Of a stretch of DNA of 64,000 nt, positions 63,622 to 64,000 are shown piece after piece (position 1 is the stretch's first letter; every line of letters starts with the position of its first letter). The notes beneath the pieces were generated by a model. The model had not been told where the DNA came from, did no database searches, and saw only the letters and a program-made list of their open reading frames with translations. This stretch comes from Rostrohypoxylon terebratum (taxonomy: Eukaryota > Ascomycota > Sordariomycetes > Xylariales > Hypoxylaceae): assembly GCA_022497145.1 (NCBI GenBank), contig MU385873.1:357539-421538 (forward strand). The letters run 5' to 3'. Both the position numbers and the translations under genes were made by a program.

Positions 63622-64000
63622 GGTGGATGTTATCCCCACCAATAACGGTTTACGCTTATCCTTTTTTTTTTAAATAAAAATATATATACTTTAAATCGAT
63701 AAATTTAATTATTGAAAAAATTAATTAATTTTATTTTTAAAGTTATATAATATTTAATTGATATAATTTTTTAAAAAAATTATATATATAATATTATATT
63801 AATTGTATTAAAAAATAATTTTTTTAAATATATATATATATATATTTAACGATAAAATATCCCGTATATTTAATAGGATAAAAATCGATTTAAATGATAT
63901 AATTCTTTTTGTTACGAACCCGTCTACTACTTCTGTCTAACTGACTTCGTAGAGCGGATACGTACCCTGGGGTACTTGGTTTTAAGGTAACAATACTGTA
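63622..64000. other. AT-only block at the promoter of the WD40 gene
   Basis: From about 63661 to 63905 the sequence is almost only A and T, with TATATATA and TTAATTAATT stretches. It begins 39 bp upstream of the WD40 gene start codon, and normal composition returns at about 63910. No gene seen. It could be promoter, the edge of a larger AT-rich domain, or a decayed element. Confidence 0.7.

Noticed and set aside
1..64000. tRNA, 5S rRNA, transposon and CRISPR signatures
   Set aside because: Scanned by eye for B-box-like GGTTCGA motifs outside genes, terminal repeats and transposase or polymerase motifs. The GGTTCGA matches I saw are inside coding exons. A dedicated tRNA scan could still find something I missed.

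Overview
This window is a piece of a filamentous ascomycete chromosome (Pezizomycotina; most likely a Sordariomycete, and more finely I cannot say). The reasons are: many short introns (mostly 50-90 nt) with GTAAGT-type donors and CTAAC/CTGAC-type branch sites, protein families characteristic of moulds (long NAD(P)H glutamate synthase, mould-type Pma1, Nic96 with an FG-rich N terminus, a DUF3425 bZIP), and long gene-poor spacers full of short TACC/TAGG repeats. I find twelve protein-coding genes, all apparently complete, and no tRNA, rRNA, transposon ORF or CRISPR. All exon boundaries are my own reading; every model keeps one open frame from start to stop.

Layout. Positions 1-6620 hold no recognisable gene; the last 1.6 kb is probably the promoter and leader of the glutamate synthase gene. 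Plus strand: glutamate synthase (6621-13433), a vacuolar polyphosphate (VTC) complex subunit (14596-17050), an ascomycete protein of unknown function (18124-20521), an FGGY sugar kinase (22635-24547), nucleoporin Nic96 (25387-28838) and a bZIP-DUF3425 transcription factor (29576-31645). Minus strand: a DCAF4-like WD40 protein (34057-32401) and the plasma-membrane H+-ATPase (37855-34820). Then comes a gene desert of about 10.5 kb (37856-48355) made of low-complexity spacer. It is followed by the mitochondrial citrate/2-oxoglutarate carrier Yhm2 (49483-48356) and mitochondrial citrate synthase (52710-51110), both on minus. The right end has a Seb1/Nrd1-type RNA-binding termination factor (55131-57924, plus) converging on a 1229-residue WD40 protein (63621-59749, minus). 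The start codon of the latter lies 39 bp from a sharply bounded AT-only block (about 63661-63905).

How the genes relate. Three products meet in the citrate-2-oxoglutarate-glutamate node: citrate synthase makes mitochondrial citrate, Yhm2 exchanges it for 2-oxoglutarate, and glutamate synthase consumes 2-oxoglutarate and reducing power. Pma1 and the VTC complex both belong to proton and phosphate homeostasis. Two WD40 proteins may be substrate receptors for DDB1-Cul4-type ligases. These links are inference from family knowledge; the genes are spread over both strands and are not a classical fungal gene cluster.

I did not find a clearly new biological system. The points most worth following are the 1229-residue WD40 protein beside an AT-only block, the unknown 736-residue protein, the in-frame micro-exon carrying the catalytic cysteine of glutamate synthase, the Seb1-like gene's unusually long early introns and frame-breaking 34-nt RRM exon, a 16-bp direct repeat upstream of YHM2, and a 16-bp perfect hairpin at 3700-3758.
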